A DNA stretch of 64,000 bases from Deinococcus roseus. Its GTDB lineage: Bacteria; Deinococcota; Deinococci; Deinococcales; Deinococcaceae. The notes under the pieces are model-generated. The model worked only from the letters and a program-made list of their open reading frames with translations, did not search any database and was not told where the DNA came from. Each line of letters opens with the position of its first letter. Position 1 is the stretch's first letter. Of this stretch, positions 1-9,200 are shown one piece after another. The position numbers were made by a program, and so were the translations under genes. The stretch spans positions 160,350 through 224,349 of the forward strand of contig NZ_BMOD01000006.1 in NCBI RefSeq assembly GCF_014646895.1, in the 5' to 3' direction.

Positions 1-13
1 TTATGATGACCTT

Positions 14-1273
14 ATGAATGGCTTGCAGCAGTGGCAGAAACGCACTTTTCAGGCCCTGGTTCACACCGATTTCAGGGTGTACTGGTACTCCCAGATCCTG
101 AGTTTGCTGGCCAGCTGGATTCAGACCACCGCCCTGTCTTATCTGGTTCTGGAACTGACCTCGTCCAGTCAGGTGCTGGGATGGGTCAATGTGGTGCAGT
201 TCACCCCGACCCTGCTGTTTTCGCTGTTTGCTGGAGCATTGCTGGACCGCATTTCCAAGAAAGCTGTTTTGCAGGGCACGCAGGTGGCTTTCATGCTGAT
301 TGCAGTGGTGTCCGGGTTGCTGATTCACAGCGGCTCCATCACCCTGCCCCTGATTTTTGTGATGTCTGCCCTTTCCGGGTTCACCAATGCTTTTAACATG
401 CCTGCTCGCCAGTCCCTGCTGGCCGAATTTGTGCCCAGAGAAGCCCTGCCCAATGCGGTGGCCCTCAACAGCCTGGCGTTCAACACCTCCAGAACCATCG
501 GTCAGGCGCTGTTTGGTCTGGTGGTGCCGCTGGGGGTCTATTTGCTGGCTGGAGGGGATGAGCATGACCTCAGCCGACTGGCTTTTCCTTTCTACCTGAA
601 CGCCGTGACGTTTCTGGCGGTGATGTTCATTCAGGCACAACTGCACTGGAAGGACCCCGAACCCCAGATCCAGCAGGGCATGCTGGGCCGCATTGCCGAG
701 GGACTGCGGTACGTGAAATCCAGCCCTAAAGTGAAATTCATTATGCTTTTGATTGGGGTGGTCTCCATCACGGTGATCAACTTCAACATCCTGATTCCCT
801 ACTTTGCCAAACAGGTGTTTCACCTCAGGGAAGCGGCTTTTGGGGGCCTCAGTGCGGCTTTCGGTGTCGGTTGCATGATGGGTGCCCTCTGGCAGGCCAG
901 CAAACCCAGACCCGAGCGCAACCTCAGGTATGCAGCTGTGGCGTTGCCTTTCACCAACATGCTTTTTGCCCTCAGCCCCAACCTGATGCTGGCTGCAGGT
1001 GCACTGGTGCTCTGCGGCTTTGCCATGATGAGCTGTCTGGTCAGCGCCAACAGCATGATCCAGCTTTCCATTCCCCATGAACTGCGGGGCCGGGTGATGA
1101 GCCTCTACACCACCGTGCTGGTGGGCACGGCGCCCATTGGATCGGCGCTGGAAGGCTATGTCATTGCCACCAACGGTCCGTTTGGACCGCATCTGGGTGT
1201 GATGGTCCTCAGCTCCATTGGCTTTTTGCTGGTGGGATGGTTGCTGTACAGTTACCGTCAGGCTCTGAAATAA
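14..1273 (+). CDS. MFS transporter, enterobactin exporter-like
   Basis: A 419-residue polytopic membrane protein that reads as a major facilitator superfamily exporter. About 12 hydrophobic segments are visible. The A-loop region after TM2 has the form AGALLDRISKK (residues about 75-85), a variant of the MFS GxLaDRxGrR motif, and NMPARQSLLAEFVPREALPNA (about 128-148) is typical of the MFS_3/EntS-like group. Substrate cannot be read from sequence; small-molecule or drug export is inferred. The start at 14 forms an ATGA overlap with a frame that ends at 17, so an upstream gene outside the window is probably translationally coupled. The length is complete for the family. Confidence 0.85.
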   Translation: MNGLQQWQKRTFQALVHTDFRVYWYSQILSLLASWIQTTALSYLVLELTSSSQVLGWVNVVQFTPTLLFSLFAGALLDRISKKAVLQGTQVAFMLIAVVSGLLIHSGSITLPLIFVMSALSGFTNAFNMPARQSLLAEFVPREALPNAVALNSLAFNTSRTIGQALFGLVVPLGVYLLAGGDEHDLSRLAFPFYLNAVTFLAVMFIQAQLHWKDPEPQIQQGMLGRIAEGLRYVKSSPKVKFIMLLIGVVSITVINFNILIPYFAKQVFHLREAAFGGLSAAFGVGCMMGALWQASKPRPERNLRYAAVALPFTNMLFALSPNLMLAAGALVLCGFAMMSCLVSANSMIQLSIPHELRGRVMSLYTTVLVGTAPIGSALEGYVIATNGPFGPHLGVMVLSSIGFLLVGWLLYSYRQALK

Positions 1274-1285
1274 GCTTTGAACCAA

Positions 1286-1312
1286 CAAAGAAAAAGCCCC
1301 CAGTCTGGGGGC
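1286..1312 (-). terminator. Rho-independent terminator of the small leftward membrane gene
   Basis: The palindrome GCCCCCAGTCTGGGGGC (1296-1312) is followed, reading leftward, by a T-rich run (TTTTTCTTTG). Polarity and position fit the gene at 1327-1506; it may also stop transcription leaving the MFS gene at 1273. Confidence 0.7.
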
Positions 1313-1326
1313 AGGCTCAAATGGAC

Positions 1327-1506
1327 TCAAACAAATAAAGGGTTGTCGTCTTCATCCCGGTCCACCTCATCGGGATGCTTCCGTTTCAGGAAGAACAGGG
1401 CGACAATCACTCCAGCAATCACGCCAAGCACCACGGCGGTCACGACAGAGCCCGTGTAATTGCGTTTGCGTGCAGGGGTCGCACGGGTTTCACTGTTTTC
1501 TGTCAT
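1327..1506 (-). CDS. Small single-helix membrane protein (59 aa)
   Basis: Reading leftward from the ATG at 1506 gives 59 codons and a TGA at 1327-1329. The product has a short hydrophilic N-terminus rich in Thr, Arg and Lys, one transmembrane helix (about residues 18-40, Val/Ala/Gly/Ile-rich), a positive KRK anchor, and an acidic tail (HPDEVDRDEDD). The predicted topology is N-out with a charged cytoplasmic tail. A terminator with the right polarity lies 15 bp past the stop. I do not recognise a family. It resembles small uncharacterised membrane proteins that accompany envelope genes; no function is claimed. It is convergent with the MFS gene. Confidence 0.6.
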   Translation of the reverse strand: MTENSETRATPARKRNYTGSVVTAVVLGVIAGVIVALFFLKRKHPDEVDRDEDDNPLFV

Positions 1507-1544
1507 GGTCTCATTTTAACAGGTGTGAATGAAAGGAGGCAAAG

Positions 1545-1721
1545 ATGCCGAGGGCCCAGAGCCGAGAGCCGAGGGCAAGTGGTAAAGCACCGGCTCCAGC
1601 TTTGAGTTGTCTGTTTTGCTCTACCCGCTTGATTGGAGTGGAGCACGTCCCGTCTCAACACTTTCCCTTGACAGTCTGAGCTTCAGAATTTACGGGGCTC
1701 TGGGCTCTGGGCCCTCGGCAC
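1545..1721. repeat. Inverted heptamer repeat pair, locus 1
   Basis: The left arm (1547-1576) is built of CCGAGGG/CCCAGAG/CCGAGAG heptamers. The right arm (1694-1720) is the inverted equivalent, CTCTGGG units ending in CCCTCGG. The arms are nearly reverse complements over about 27 bp, separated by about 118 bp of non-coding DNA. The same family occurs at 9741-9820 and 46454-46675. Confidence 0.7.
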
Positions 1722-1723
1722 CT

Positions 1724-3472
1724 TCAAAACGGCCACTTCCACGGGATGATCACCATCCCCAACACAAACGCCAGCAGCGTCAGGGGCAAACCCACTTTTA
1801 CAAAATCCATGAACTTGTAGCGTCCAGGACCGAACACCAGCAGGCTGGCGGGCTCCAGGGGGGTGATGAAGCTGTTGCTGGCGGCAATGGTGATGGCAAT
1901 GGCGAAGGTGCGGGGGTTGTAACCCAGTTCGCTGGCCACCCCGAGGGCCAGGGGCAGCACCACCAGTGCAGCGGCCTGGTTGGACATGGGCTGGGTCAGC
2001 ACCACCGTCAGCAGGTAGAACGCAGCCAGAATGCCGTAAGGTCCGAGAGGTCTCACCCAGTCTGCCAGCAGACCTGCGATGGCTTTTGCCGTTCCAGTGT
2101 CCTGAAAAGCCACCCCGAAAGCCAGCATGGCTGCAATCAGGGCCAGCACCGGCCATTCGATGGTGCTGTAGCTTTCTTCAGGAGAGATGACCCGGAAAAT
2201 CAACATCACCACCACGCTGATCAAAATGGCAGAGGAGAAGGGCATCCACCCGAAAGCGCCCATCAGGATGGGGAACAGAAAACCCAGCACAGCCAGAGGG
2301 GCTTTGCGGTGTTCCCGCACGGTTTCGGAGACATCATCGATCAGCACGAAATTGCTTTTCAGACGCTCGGCCTGCTCCGGGGTGCCCTGCACCAGCAGGA
2401 CATCTCCCACCTGGAAGCGGGTGCGGGCCACCGGAGCAATCACGGTTTTTTGCAGGCGGTGAAAACCCAGCACGGTGCAGCCGTATTTTTCCCGGAACCC
2501 ATGTTCTTTGAGGGTGCGGCCCAGCAGGGGAGAGCGGGGCATCACCAGCAATTCCACCAGTTTCAGGGAGCTGGGGCTGGCGTTTTCTTCGGCTTTGGTG
2601 ACCAGGCCCAGGGCGGATTTGGCCCGCATCAGGTTGGCACTGCTGCCTTCCAGCAGCAAAGTGTCTCCAGTCAGGATCACAAAACCAGAGCCTGGAGACT
2701 GGATCAGGTGGTCCCCCCGCCGGACCGCCAGCACCCACAACTGGTAGGTTTCTCCCAGACCGGTTTCCCGCAGGGTTTTCTGGTGGTAGGGGTGTCCTTC
2801 TGGCAGGGTCAGGTCTGCCAGATAATCCCGCAGCTGGTAATTGACATCAATGTCGGTGCTGCGTTCTGGCAGCAAACGTGGAGCCACAAACCACAGGTAG
2901 GCCAGTCCCAGCAGGGTCATGGGCACCCCGATCCAGGCCAGCTCAAAGAAAGCAAAGGGTTTTTGCTGGAATTTGGGCAGGATTCCGGAAACCACCAGGT
3001 TGGTGCTGGTCCCAATCACCGTGATGGTGCCTCCCAGAATGCTGGCAAAGGCCAGAGGCATCAGGGTTTTGGAGGGGTTGAGGTTCAATTTGTGGGTCAG
3101 GCTGAGCATGAATGGCAAAAAAACGGCGGCGGTGGCGGTGTTGGAGACAAAACCAGAAACGGCTGCAATCACGGCCAGCATCAGGCGCAGCACCCATTTG
3201 ACCCGCTTCCCCAGGTGTTTTTGCAAGGCCGTGCCGATGCCTTCGATCACCCCGGTTTTCAGCAGGGTGCGGGTCAGCACAAAGAGACCTGCAATCACCA
3301 CCACGGTTTCAGACCCGAAAGTCTGAAAGGCCTCTTGGGGTTTGATCAGGCCAAAAACGATCAGAAGGGCCAGGATCAGCAGTGCGGTGACATCCACGGC
3401 CAGCAGTTCAAAAGAAAAAAACACCAGTGCCACCACCAGCAGCACCAGCATCAGGAGTTGTTCTGTGGTCAT
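1724..3472 (-). CDS. SLC13/DASS-family permease with TrkA-C (RCK_C) domains
   Basis: A 582-residue membrane protein of the divalent anion:sodium symporter type. Hydrophobic blocks lie at about 1-190 and 395-582. Between them is a soluble section of about 200 residues that contains two RCK_C-like units (around 220-300 and 300-385; motifs such as LLLEGSSANL and VLLVQGTPEQAERL). The SNTATAA stretch near residue 108 and SNQAAA/SNSFITPLEPAS near the C-terminus match the two substrate/sodium-binding signatures of the family. Substrate is probably sulfate or a di/tricarboxylate, not resolvable here. Start ATG at 3472 is preceded by a GGAA-type Shine-Dalgarno. It lies 56 bp downstream of lysK and could share its transcript. 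Confidence 0.85.
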   Translation of the reverse strand: MTTEQLLMLVLLVVALVFFSFELLAVDVTALLILALLIVFGLIKPQEAFQTFGSETVVVIAGLFVLTRTLLKTGVIEGIGTALQKHLGKRVKWVLRLMLAVIAAVSGFVSNTATAAVFLPFMLSLTHKLNLNPSKTLMPLAFASILGGTITVIGTSTNLVVSGILPKFQQKPFAFFELAWIGVPMTLLGLAYLWFVAPRLLPERSTDIDVNYQLRDYLADLTLPEGHPYHQKTLRETGLGETYQLWVLAVRRGDHLIQSPGSGFVILTGDTLLLEGSSANLMRAKSALGLVTKAEENASPSSLKLVELLVMPRSPLLGRTLKEHGFREKYGCTVLGFHRLQKTVIAPVARTRFQVGDVLLVQGTPEQAERLKSNFVLIDDVSETVREHRKAPLAVLGFLFPILMGAFGWMPFSSAILISVVVMLIFRVISPEESYSTIEWPVLALIAAMLAFGVAFQDTGTAKAIAGLLADWVRPLGPYGILAAFYLLTVVLTQPMSNQAAALVVLPLALGVASELGYNPRTFAIAITIAASNSFITPLEPASLLVFGPGRYKFMDFVKVGLPLTLLAFVLGMVIIPWKWPF

Positions 3473-3528
3473 TCCGTTCCTTTCGGGAAAGTGGCCCGGG
3501 TTTGCTGGTCCAGGCCACTTCCTGAGGT

Positions 3529-4587
3529 TCAGGCACCAACGAGTTTGATCAATGCCCTTTTCAGCACTTCAATGGCTTTTTCGTATTCTGCAAGTTCAAG
3601 GTGTTCAAACGGTGTGTGATCCAATCCAGAGTCTCCCGGACCGTAAGCCACCATGGGGGCATCCCAGTGGGGGGCCACCACGTTCATGTCGCTGGTGCCG
3701 GTTTTGACTTTGAATTTGGGGGTGCCGCCCATCTCGCGAATGGCGATGCGCAAAGCGCGGCTGATGGGGGTGTCTTTTTCTCCCCGGTAGGGCACTTCAT
3801 GGCCCATGAAATTCAGGTGCATTCCAGGAAGGCGGTGCTCAAAAATCTGGTGCTGGGCTTCAGTGGGATGGAGTCCCGGAGGAAGCCTGAGGCCGATGGT
3901 GGCGCGGGCCACCTGTTCCATGCCGTCTGCGTCTCCATGAATGCTTTGCACCATCACCGAGATGGTGTTGAAGGCCCCTGTGGCGTTGTGTTTTTCACCC
4001 CAGTCCTGTGCCCACTTTTTCACGCGGGTGCAGAACTCCACCACATCGTCAGAAGCACTGGTGCCGTCTCCAGCGGTGTGAAAGTTGTCTTTGGTGATTT
4101 CTGCTTTGCAGATCAGGCGGCCTTTGTACCCCAGCGTAATTGCATCCCAGGCGCTGGGCTCCCCAATGAAAATGAAATCCGGCTGGTGCTGTGTGACCGC
4201 ATGTCTGGCCCCTCTGGAGGTGGGGGCCTCTTCCTCGGTGGCTCCGACGCACACAAAGCGGGCTTTTTGCAGGGCATTTTCGGGAAGCTGTTGAACGGCG
4301 CTGACAAAGGTGCAGAAGCTGCCTTTGGCATCCACGGAACCGCGCCCGTACAGTTTGCCGTCTTCAATTCGCACCTGAATGTCTCCAGGAACCGTGTCGA
4401 TGTGCCCCAGCAGCACCACGGTCAGGGGACCGGAGCCACGCATTCCGACCGCACTGCCAGAAACATCCACCTGGGTGTTGTTAAAGCCGTTTTTGGACAT
4501 GTAATCGGCCAGATAATGGGCCACTTCGGATTCATGGTAGGACACGCTGGGAATGGCCACAGCGTGCCTGAGCAGCTCGATGCTCAT
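3529..4587 (-). CDS. lysK: LysK-type [LysW]-lysine hydrolase (M20 family)
   Basis: 352 residues, M20 metallopeptidase fold. Metal ligands visible: H62 and D64 in GHIDTVPG, D86 in GRGSVDAKGS, catalytic E118-E120 in the ATEEEAP stretch, E143 in IGEPSAWD, and a C-terminal histidine in GLDHTPFEH. The compact length (no ArgE-type extension) and the SVDAKG and TSRGA motifs match LysK of the alpha-aminoadipate lysine route of the Deinococcus-Thermus group, which releases lysine from the LysW carrier protein. Deacetylation of an ornithine analogue is possible in relatives. It overlaps the upstream gene by 4 bp (ATGA), so translation is coupled. The other lys genes are not in the window. Confidence 0.8.
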   Translation of the reverse strand: MSIELLRHAVAIPSVSYHESEVAHYLADYMSKNGFNNTQVDVSGSAVGMRGSGPLTVVLLGHIDTVPGDIQVRIEDGKLYGRGSVDAKGSFCTFVSAVQQLPENALQKARFVCVGATEEEAPTSRGARHAVTQHQPDFIFIGEPSAWDAITLGYKGRLICKAEITKDNFHTAGDGTSASDDVVEFCTRVKKWAQDWGEKHNATGAFNTISVMVQSIHGDADGMEQVARATIGLRLPPGLHPTEAQHQIFEHRLPGMHLNFMGHEVPYRGEKDTPISRALRIAIREMGGTPKFKVKTGTSDMNVVAPHWDAPMVAYGPGDSGLDHTPFEHLELAEYEKAIEVLKRALIKLVGA

Positions 4588-5249
4588 TTTCTCTCCTGCT
4601 GGTCAATCAGCACCCGCAACACTTCGCTGAGCACCAGCACCACCAGGGCCAGGAAGATGCTGGACACGAACATCCACACCGACTGGATCAAAAGGGCATG
4701 GTTGTCGGTGTATTGCAAGCCTCCGAACACTGCGCCCACCAGCACGATCAAGAGGGACAGCAGTTTGAAGCGCCCGATCAGGGTGCGGGCTTCTGACTGC
4801 AGGTTTGGACGGGAAATTTCAGCTTCTTCGGGTTCAACCTCAACGGCTTTTGGCGCAGGCTGGGGTCTGGGAGCCGGGGTGGGCTTGGGTTTGCTTTGTT
4901 TTGGCGCAGGGGTGGGTTTGGGGGCAGCAGCAGGTTTCTGTGTGGCCTGCACTGCTTTTTGTTTGGACTCGGAGACCAGGGGTTTGAGGCCTTCAAAAAA
5001 TTGCTTCAGGTCGGTGGCCTGAAAGCCCTGCACCGACACCGAGAGGGCGTCCTGTCCTCCGGCCTGAATTTTGAGGAGCCCCTGTGCATCAATGTTGATT
5101 TTGCTGATTTTGGACAGTGGGATGCGCTGTGCCCTGCGCCCATCCAGATAAACAAGTTCATCAGAAGAAGCTGCCAGCACCGCCTGAGGGCTGTCTGCCC
5201 GCAGGTTTGCTGCAATGCCCTCTTCTTTCAAACGTTCGTCCCAGTTCAT
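4584..5249 (-). CDS. Membrane protein with Pro/Lys-rich linker, unknown function
   Basis: 221 residues from the ATG at 5249, chosen over an ATG 27 bp upstream because GGAGGT lies just before it. The N-terminal soluble part (1-95) looks like a small beta-rich domain with VYLDGRRAQRIPLSKISKI, recalling PH-like membrane-protein domains. Residues about 100-145 are a low-complexity Pro/Ala/Lys linker. Residues about 160-215 hold two transmembrane helices. I do not recognise the family. Translational coupling to lysK is seen, but no biosynthetic role is evident. Confidence 0.7.
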   Translation of the reverse strand: MNWDERLKEEGIAANLRADSPQAVLAASSDELVYLDGRRAQRIPLSKISKINIDAQGLLKIQAGGQDALSVSVQGFQATDLKQFFEGLKPLVSESKQKAVQATQKPAAAPKPTPAPKQSKPKPTPAPRPQPAPKAVEVEPEEAEISRPNLQSEARTLIGRFKLLSLLIVLVGAVFGGLQYTDNHALLIQSVWMFVSSIFLALVVLVLSEVLRVLIDQQERK

Positions 5250-5289
5250 GTGACCTCCACAATACTGATACAGCATAGTGCATCTGTGT

Positions 5290-5310
5290 GGGTTTTCCAG
5301 CGAAAAACCC
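5290..5310. promoter_or_regulatory. Palindrome between divergent promoters
   Basis: GGGTTTT (5290-5296) and AAAACCC (5304-5310) form a 7-bp inverted repeat with a 7-nt spacer, between the divergent starts at 5249 and 5348. The placement suits an operator, but a hairpin in one of the leaders is equally possible. Confidence 0.3.
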
Positions 5311-5347
5311 TTACAACTTTACGATCTGGCAGTGTTATAACCAAACC
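5311..5347 (+). promoter_or_regulatory. Leaderless promoter of the glycerophosphodiesterase gene
   Basis: TTACAA (5311-5316) and TTATAA (5335-5340) are separated by 18 bp. The expected transcription start falls at or next to the A of the ATG at 5348, and there is no Shine-Dalgarno before that ATG. This is what a leaderless mRNA promoter looks like. Confidence 0.6.
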
Positions 5348-6025
5348 ATGAAACGCCTCGGACACCGCGGAACCCCCCGAACCCACCGTGAGAACACCCT
5401 CGAAGGCTTCCAGAACGCCCTGATTTGTGGTCTGGATGGCATCGAACTGGACACCCAGCCCACCCGTGACGGCCAGATGGTGGTGTTTCACGATGAGCAC
5501 CTGCCCGATGGTCGCCTGCTGGCCTCTTTGACCTGGCAGGAGATCCAGCAGGAATTCCCTTTTGTCCCCTTGCTCTCCGATGTGCTGGGCTGGGCAAAAG
5601 ACCACCCAGGTTTTCTGATCAACGTCGAACTGAAAAACGACTCCAACGTCTCTGATGGTCGGGAAAAACACCTGATGGAAGTGCTGAAAAAATACGGCAT
5701 GCACGAGCAAATGGTGATCAGCAGCTTCAATCCCATCAGCCTGGTGCGGCTGTACGCCCTGGACAGCAGTTACCGTCTGGGCTTCCTGTATGACGGCGAG
5801 CACGGTCTGGAATGGCTGGCCACCGTGGGTCTGCATTTGCCCCTCTACAGCTTGCACCCCCACCACACCCAGGTGACGGAAGACCTGCTGTCAGCAGCCC
5901 GCAACAACAAAAAACAGGTTTTCACCTGGACGGTGAATGACCTGGCTCTGATGCAAAAATTCAAGGCCTGGGGCCTGGATGCTGTGATCGGGGATGTGCC
6001 GGAGGTGCTTCTGGGAGAGGGGTGA
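5348..6025 (+). CDS. Glycerophosphodiester phosphodiesterase (GDPD family)
   Basis: 225 residues from the ATG at 5348; the in-frame ATG 60 bp upstream lies ahead of the promoter. The GDPD catalytic set is intact: H6-R7 in GHRG, E15-N16 in RENT, E33 and D35 in GIELDTQPT, and H48-D49 in FHDEHL. The fold is a TIM barrel of normal bacterial length. It hydrolyses glycerophosphodiesters to glycerol-3-phosphate and an alcohol. No signal peptide is seen, so a cytoplasmic enzyme is likely. It is divergent from the lysK-linked pair. Confidence 0.88.
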   Translation: MKRLGHRGTPRTHRENTLEGFQNALICGLDGIELDTQPTRDGQMVVFHDEHLPDGRLLASLTWQEIQQEFPFVPLLSDVLGWAKDHPGFLINVELKNDSNVSDGREKHLMEVLKKYGMHEQMVISSFNPISLVRLYALDSSYRLGFLYDGEHGLEWLATVGLHLPLYSLHPHHTQVTEDLLSAARNNKKQVFTWTVNDLALMQKFKAWGLDAVIGDVPEVLLGEG

Positions 6026-6156
6026 GATCCTCCCGCACCTCGCTTTAACGAAGGGGGGTGGTTCTTGTTTGAGGTTGCTGAGGGTGAGATTTCCCTGCTC
6101 CTGATCAACGCAGCAAAGGCTTTGTCATCCACAAGAAAATCCATCCTTGCAACGCA

Positions 6157-6225
6157 AAGGGCGCAGCACGTTCTCTTGTACAAAACAGGGGGACCAATTC
6201 CGGTCCCCCTGTCCGCTGCGCCCTT
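6157..6225 (-). terminator. Nested inverted repeat / terminator of carB
   Basis: Inner hairpin: 11-bp arms at 6185-6195 and 6202-6212 around a 6-nt loop, followed leftward by TTTTGT, giving a strong terminator for the leftward carB. Outer arms AAGGGCGCAGC (6157-6167) and its exact complement (6215-6225) enclose it. The outer arms share the GGGCGCAGC core of the palindromic repeats near 41800. The rest of 6026-6266 shows no gene. Confidence 0.75.
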
Positions 6226-6266
6226 AAATGTCTTTTAAGCCTTCTGCAATTGGCCGTCAGGCCAAT

Positions 6267-9200
6267 TTACGCCAGCCACTCTTGCAAACTCTTCACAGAG
6301 GGAGCCTCATCTTGCACAGCCGCCAGGGCTTTGGCGGTCCAGATGGCAGCCTCTCTGGTGCTGACAATGGGTACACCACGCTCCAGGCAGGTGCGCAGGT
6401 ACTGGCTTCCGGTGGTGTCGATCAAGAGGCGGGGGAGTTCCTTGCCGGGTCGGGTGCCTACGGCGTAACCAGCATCCTGCAGCATCTTGCACACGTCGTC
6501 CAGATCCCTGCCGATCACGGTGATGGTTCCTTCGCCGGGCAGCATGCTCTTGACCCCAAGCTGGGCACGGTAGAACGCCTTGTAAGGATCGGCGTCAATG
6601 CCCATGCTTTCCCCGGTGGATTTCATTTCTGGACCCAGGATGGGGCGCACGTTCTTGAACTTCAGGAAGGGCAGGTGCACTTCTTTGACGCTGTACATTT
6701 TGGGCTGGGGGGTTTCCAGGAAGTTCAGGTCTTCCAGGGTCCTGCCCACCCCAATCAGTGCAGCGTATTTCGCCAGAGGGTGCCCGATGGCCTTGCTCAC
6801 GAAAGGCACGGTGCGGGAAGCACGGGGGTTGGCTTCCAGAATGTAGGGCACACCGTCTTTGATGGCGTACTGCACGTTCATCAGGCCCCTCACGCCAAGT
6901 TCGAGTGCAAGGCGCTCCGTGGTTTCCTTGATGGTTTTCAGCATCTCGTCGGAGAGGTGCACGGGGGGCAGGATGCAGGCGGAGTCGCCCGAGTGAATCC
7001 CTGCAGCCTCGATGTGCTCCATGATGCCTGCCACCACGGCACGTTCACCATCGCAGAGGGTGTCCACATCCAGCTCTAAAGCGCCTTCCAGGAATTGATC
7101 GAGAAGGATCGAGGGTTTGCCTTCCACTTCGGCGTACACCTCTTCCAGGTAGGTTTTCAGCTCATCCATGCTGCGCACGGTGCGCATGGCGCGGCCCCCG
7201 AGCACGTAGGAAGGACGGACCATCAGGGGGAAGCCCAGTTTTTCGGCGTGCTGGTAGGCTTCTTCTGCGTCGCTGGCAACCAGGCCTTTTGGCTGGGGAA
7301 TGCCCAGTTTTTCGCAGAGGTCGTTGAAGCTCTTGCGGTCCTCGGCCTGGTGGATGGTTTCAGGGCTGGTCCCGATGATGGGTGCCCCTGCAGCAGCCAG
7401 TTTTCCAGCGAGTTTCAGGGGGGTCTGGCCCCCGAGTTGCACGATCACGCCCACGGGTTTCTCGTGGTCGATGATGTTCATCACGTCTTCAAATGTCAGG
7501 GGCTCGAAGTACAGACGGTCTGCAGTGTCGTAGTCGGTGGAGACGGTCTCAGGGTTGGAGTTGACCATGATGGTCTCATAACCCGCTGCCTGCAGTGCCC
7601 ACACCGCGTGCACGGTGGCGTAATCAAATTCCACGCCCTGCCCGATGCGGTTGGGACCGGAACCCAGAATCACGATCTTGGGTTTGTCGGTGGGGGTGAC
7701 CTCATCTTCCCACTCGTAGGTGCTGTAGTGGTAAGGGGTGAAAGCCTCGAACTCGGCACCGCAGGTGTCCACAGTTTTGTACACCGGGGTGGCCTTGGCC
7801 TTCTTGCGGAGTTCACGCACTTCAAGTTCGGTCAGGCCAACAATTTCACCGATTCTGGTGTCACTGAAGCCCAGACGCTTGATTTCGCGCCAGTATTCGT
7901 ACTTCCACTCTTTGATGTCTCCGAGCTCCAGGATCTCTTTCTCGGCGTCCATGATCTCTTTGACCTGGGACAAAAACCAGGGGTCAATGAAGGTGATTTT
8001 GTGCAGCTCTTCCAGGGTCATGCCACGGCGGATCAGTTCCAGCAGGGCACCGATGCGTCTGGGGTTGGGGTAGAGGAGACCCCGCAGTTCTTCTTCGCTG
8101 CGCTCGGCAAAGTCGGCACGCAGGTCCCCTTCCAGGGAGCGGATGGCTTTCTGCAGGGATTCCTTGAAGGTGCGACCAATGGCCATCACTTCGCCCACGG
8201 AGCGCATCTGGGTGCCCAGGTGGTCGGAGGTTCCGGGGAACTTCTCAAAGGCGAACCTGGGGATCTTGGTCACCACGTAATCGATGGTGGGTTCAAAAGC
8301 CGCAGGGGTCACGCGGGTGATGTCGTTGGGAAGCTCGTCCAGGTGGTACCCGACGGCCAGCAGTGCAGCAATTTTTGCAATGGGGAACCCGGTGGCCTTG
8401 GAGGCCAGTGCAGAAGAACGGCTCACACGGGGGTTCATCTCAATGACGATCACGCGCCCGTTTTTGGGGTTCACGGCGAACTGGATGTTGCTTCCGCCGG
8501 TCTCCACCCCAATTTCCCGGATGATGGCCAGAGACTGGTCCCTGAGCCTTTGGTATTCCATGTCGGAGAGGGTCTGGGCAGGGGCCACGGTGATGGAGTC
8601 CCCGGTGTGCACGCCCATGGGATCGAAGTTTTCAATGCTGGTGATGATCACCACGGTGTCGTTGGTGTCCCGCATCACCTCAAGCTCGTATTCCTTCCAC
8701 CCTAGAATGGATTCTTCGAGCAGCACGCTGGTCACCGGAGAGTCGCGCAAACCCTGTTCGGTGATCTCGAGAAATTCCTCGTAGCTGTGGGCAATGCCGC
8801 CCCCGGTGCCCCCCAGGGTGAAGCTGGGGCGAATCACCACAGGCAGGCCCAGTTCTTTCTGGAACTCTTTTGCTTCTTCGAGGGTGTGCACCATCTTGCC
8901 TCTGGCGGTCTCTACGCCAATTTTCTTCATGGCGGCCTGGAACAGTTCGCGGTCCTCGCCTTTTTTGATGGCCTCAGGACCTGCCCCGATCAGTTGCACC
9001 CCATACTCTTCCAGCACGCCGGTTTCATGGAGTTCCATGGCCAGGTTCAGAGCGGTCTGGCCCCCGAGTGTGGGCAGGATGGCGTCCGGGCGCTCCTTGG
9101 CAATGACGGCCTTCACGTAATCCCTGGTCAAGGGCTCGATGTAGGTCTGGTCTGCAAGTTCCGGGTCGGTCATGATGGTGGCCGGGTTGGAATTGATCAG

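Noticed and set aside
1666..1690. TTGACA plus AGAATT as a promoter in repeat locus 1
   Set aside because: The two boxes are about 11 bp apart, too close, and the same pair recurs in repeat locus 3 as part of the shared element.
1607..3619. 670-codon rightward frame over the SLC13 gene
   Set aside because: Gln/His/Gly-rich low-complexity translation with no recognisable domain; the leftward frame encodes a clear permease.
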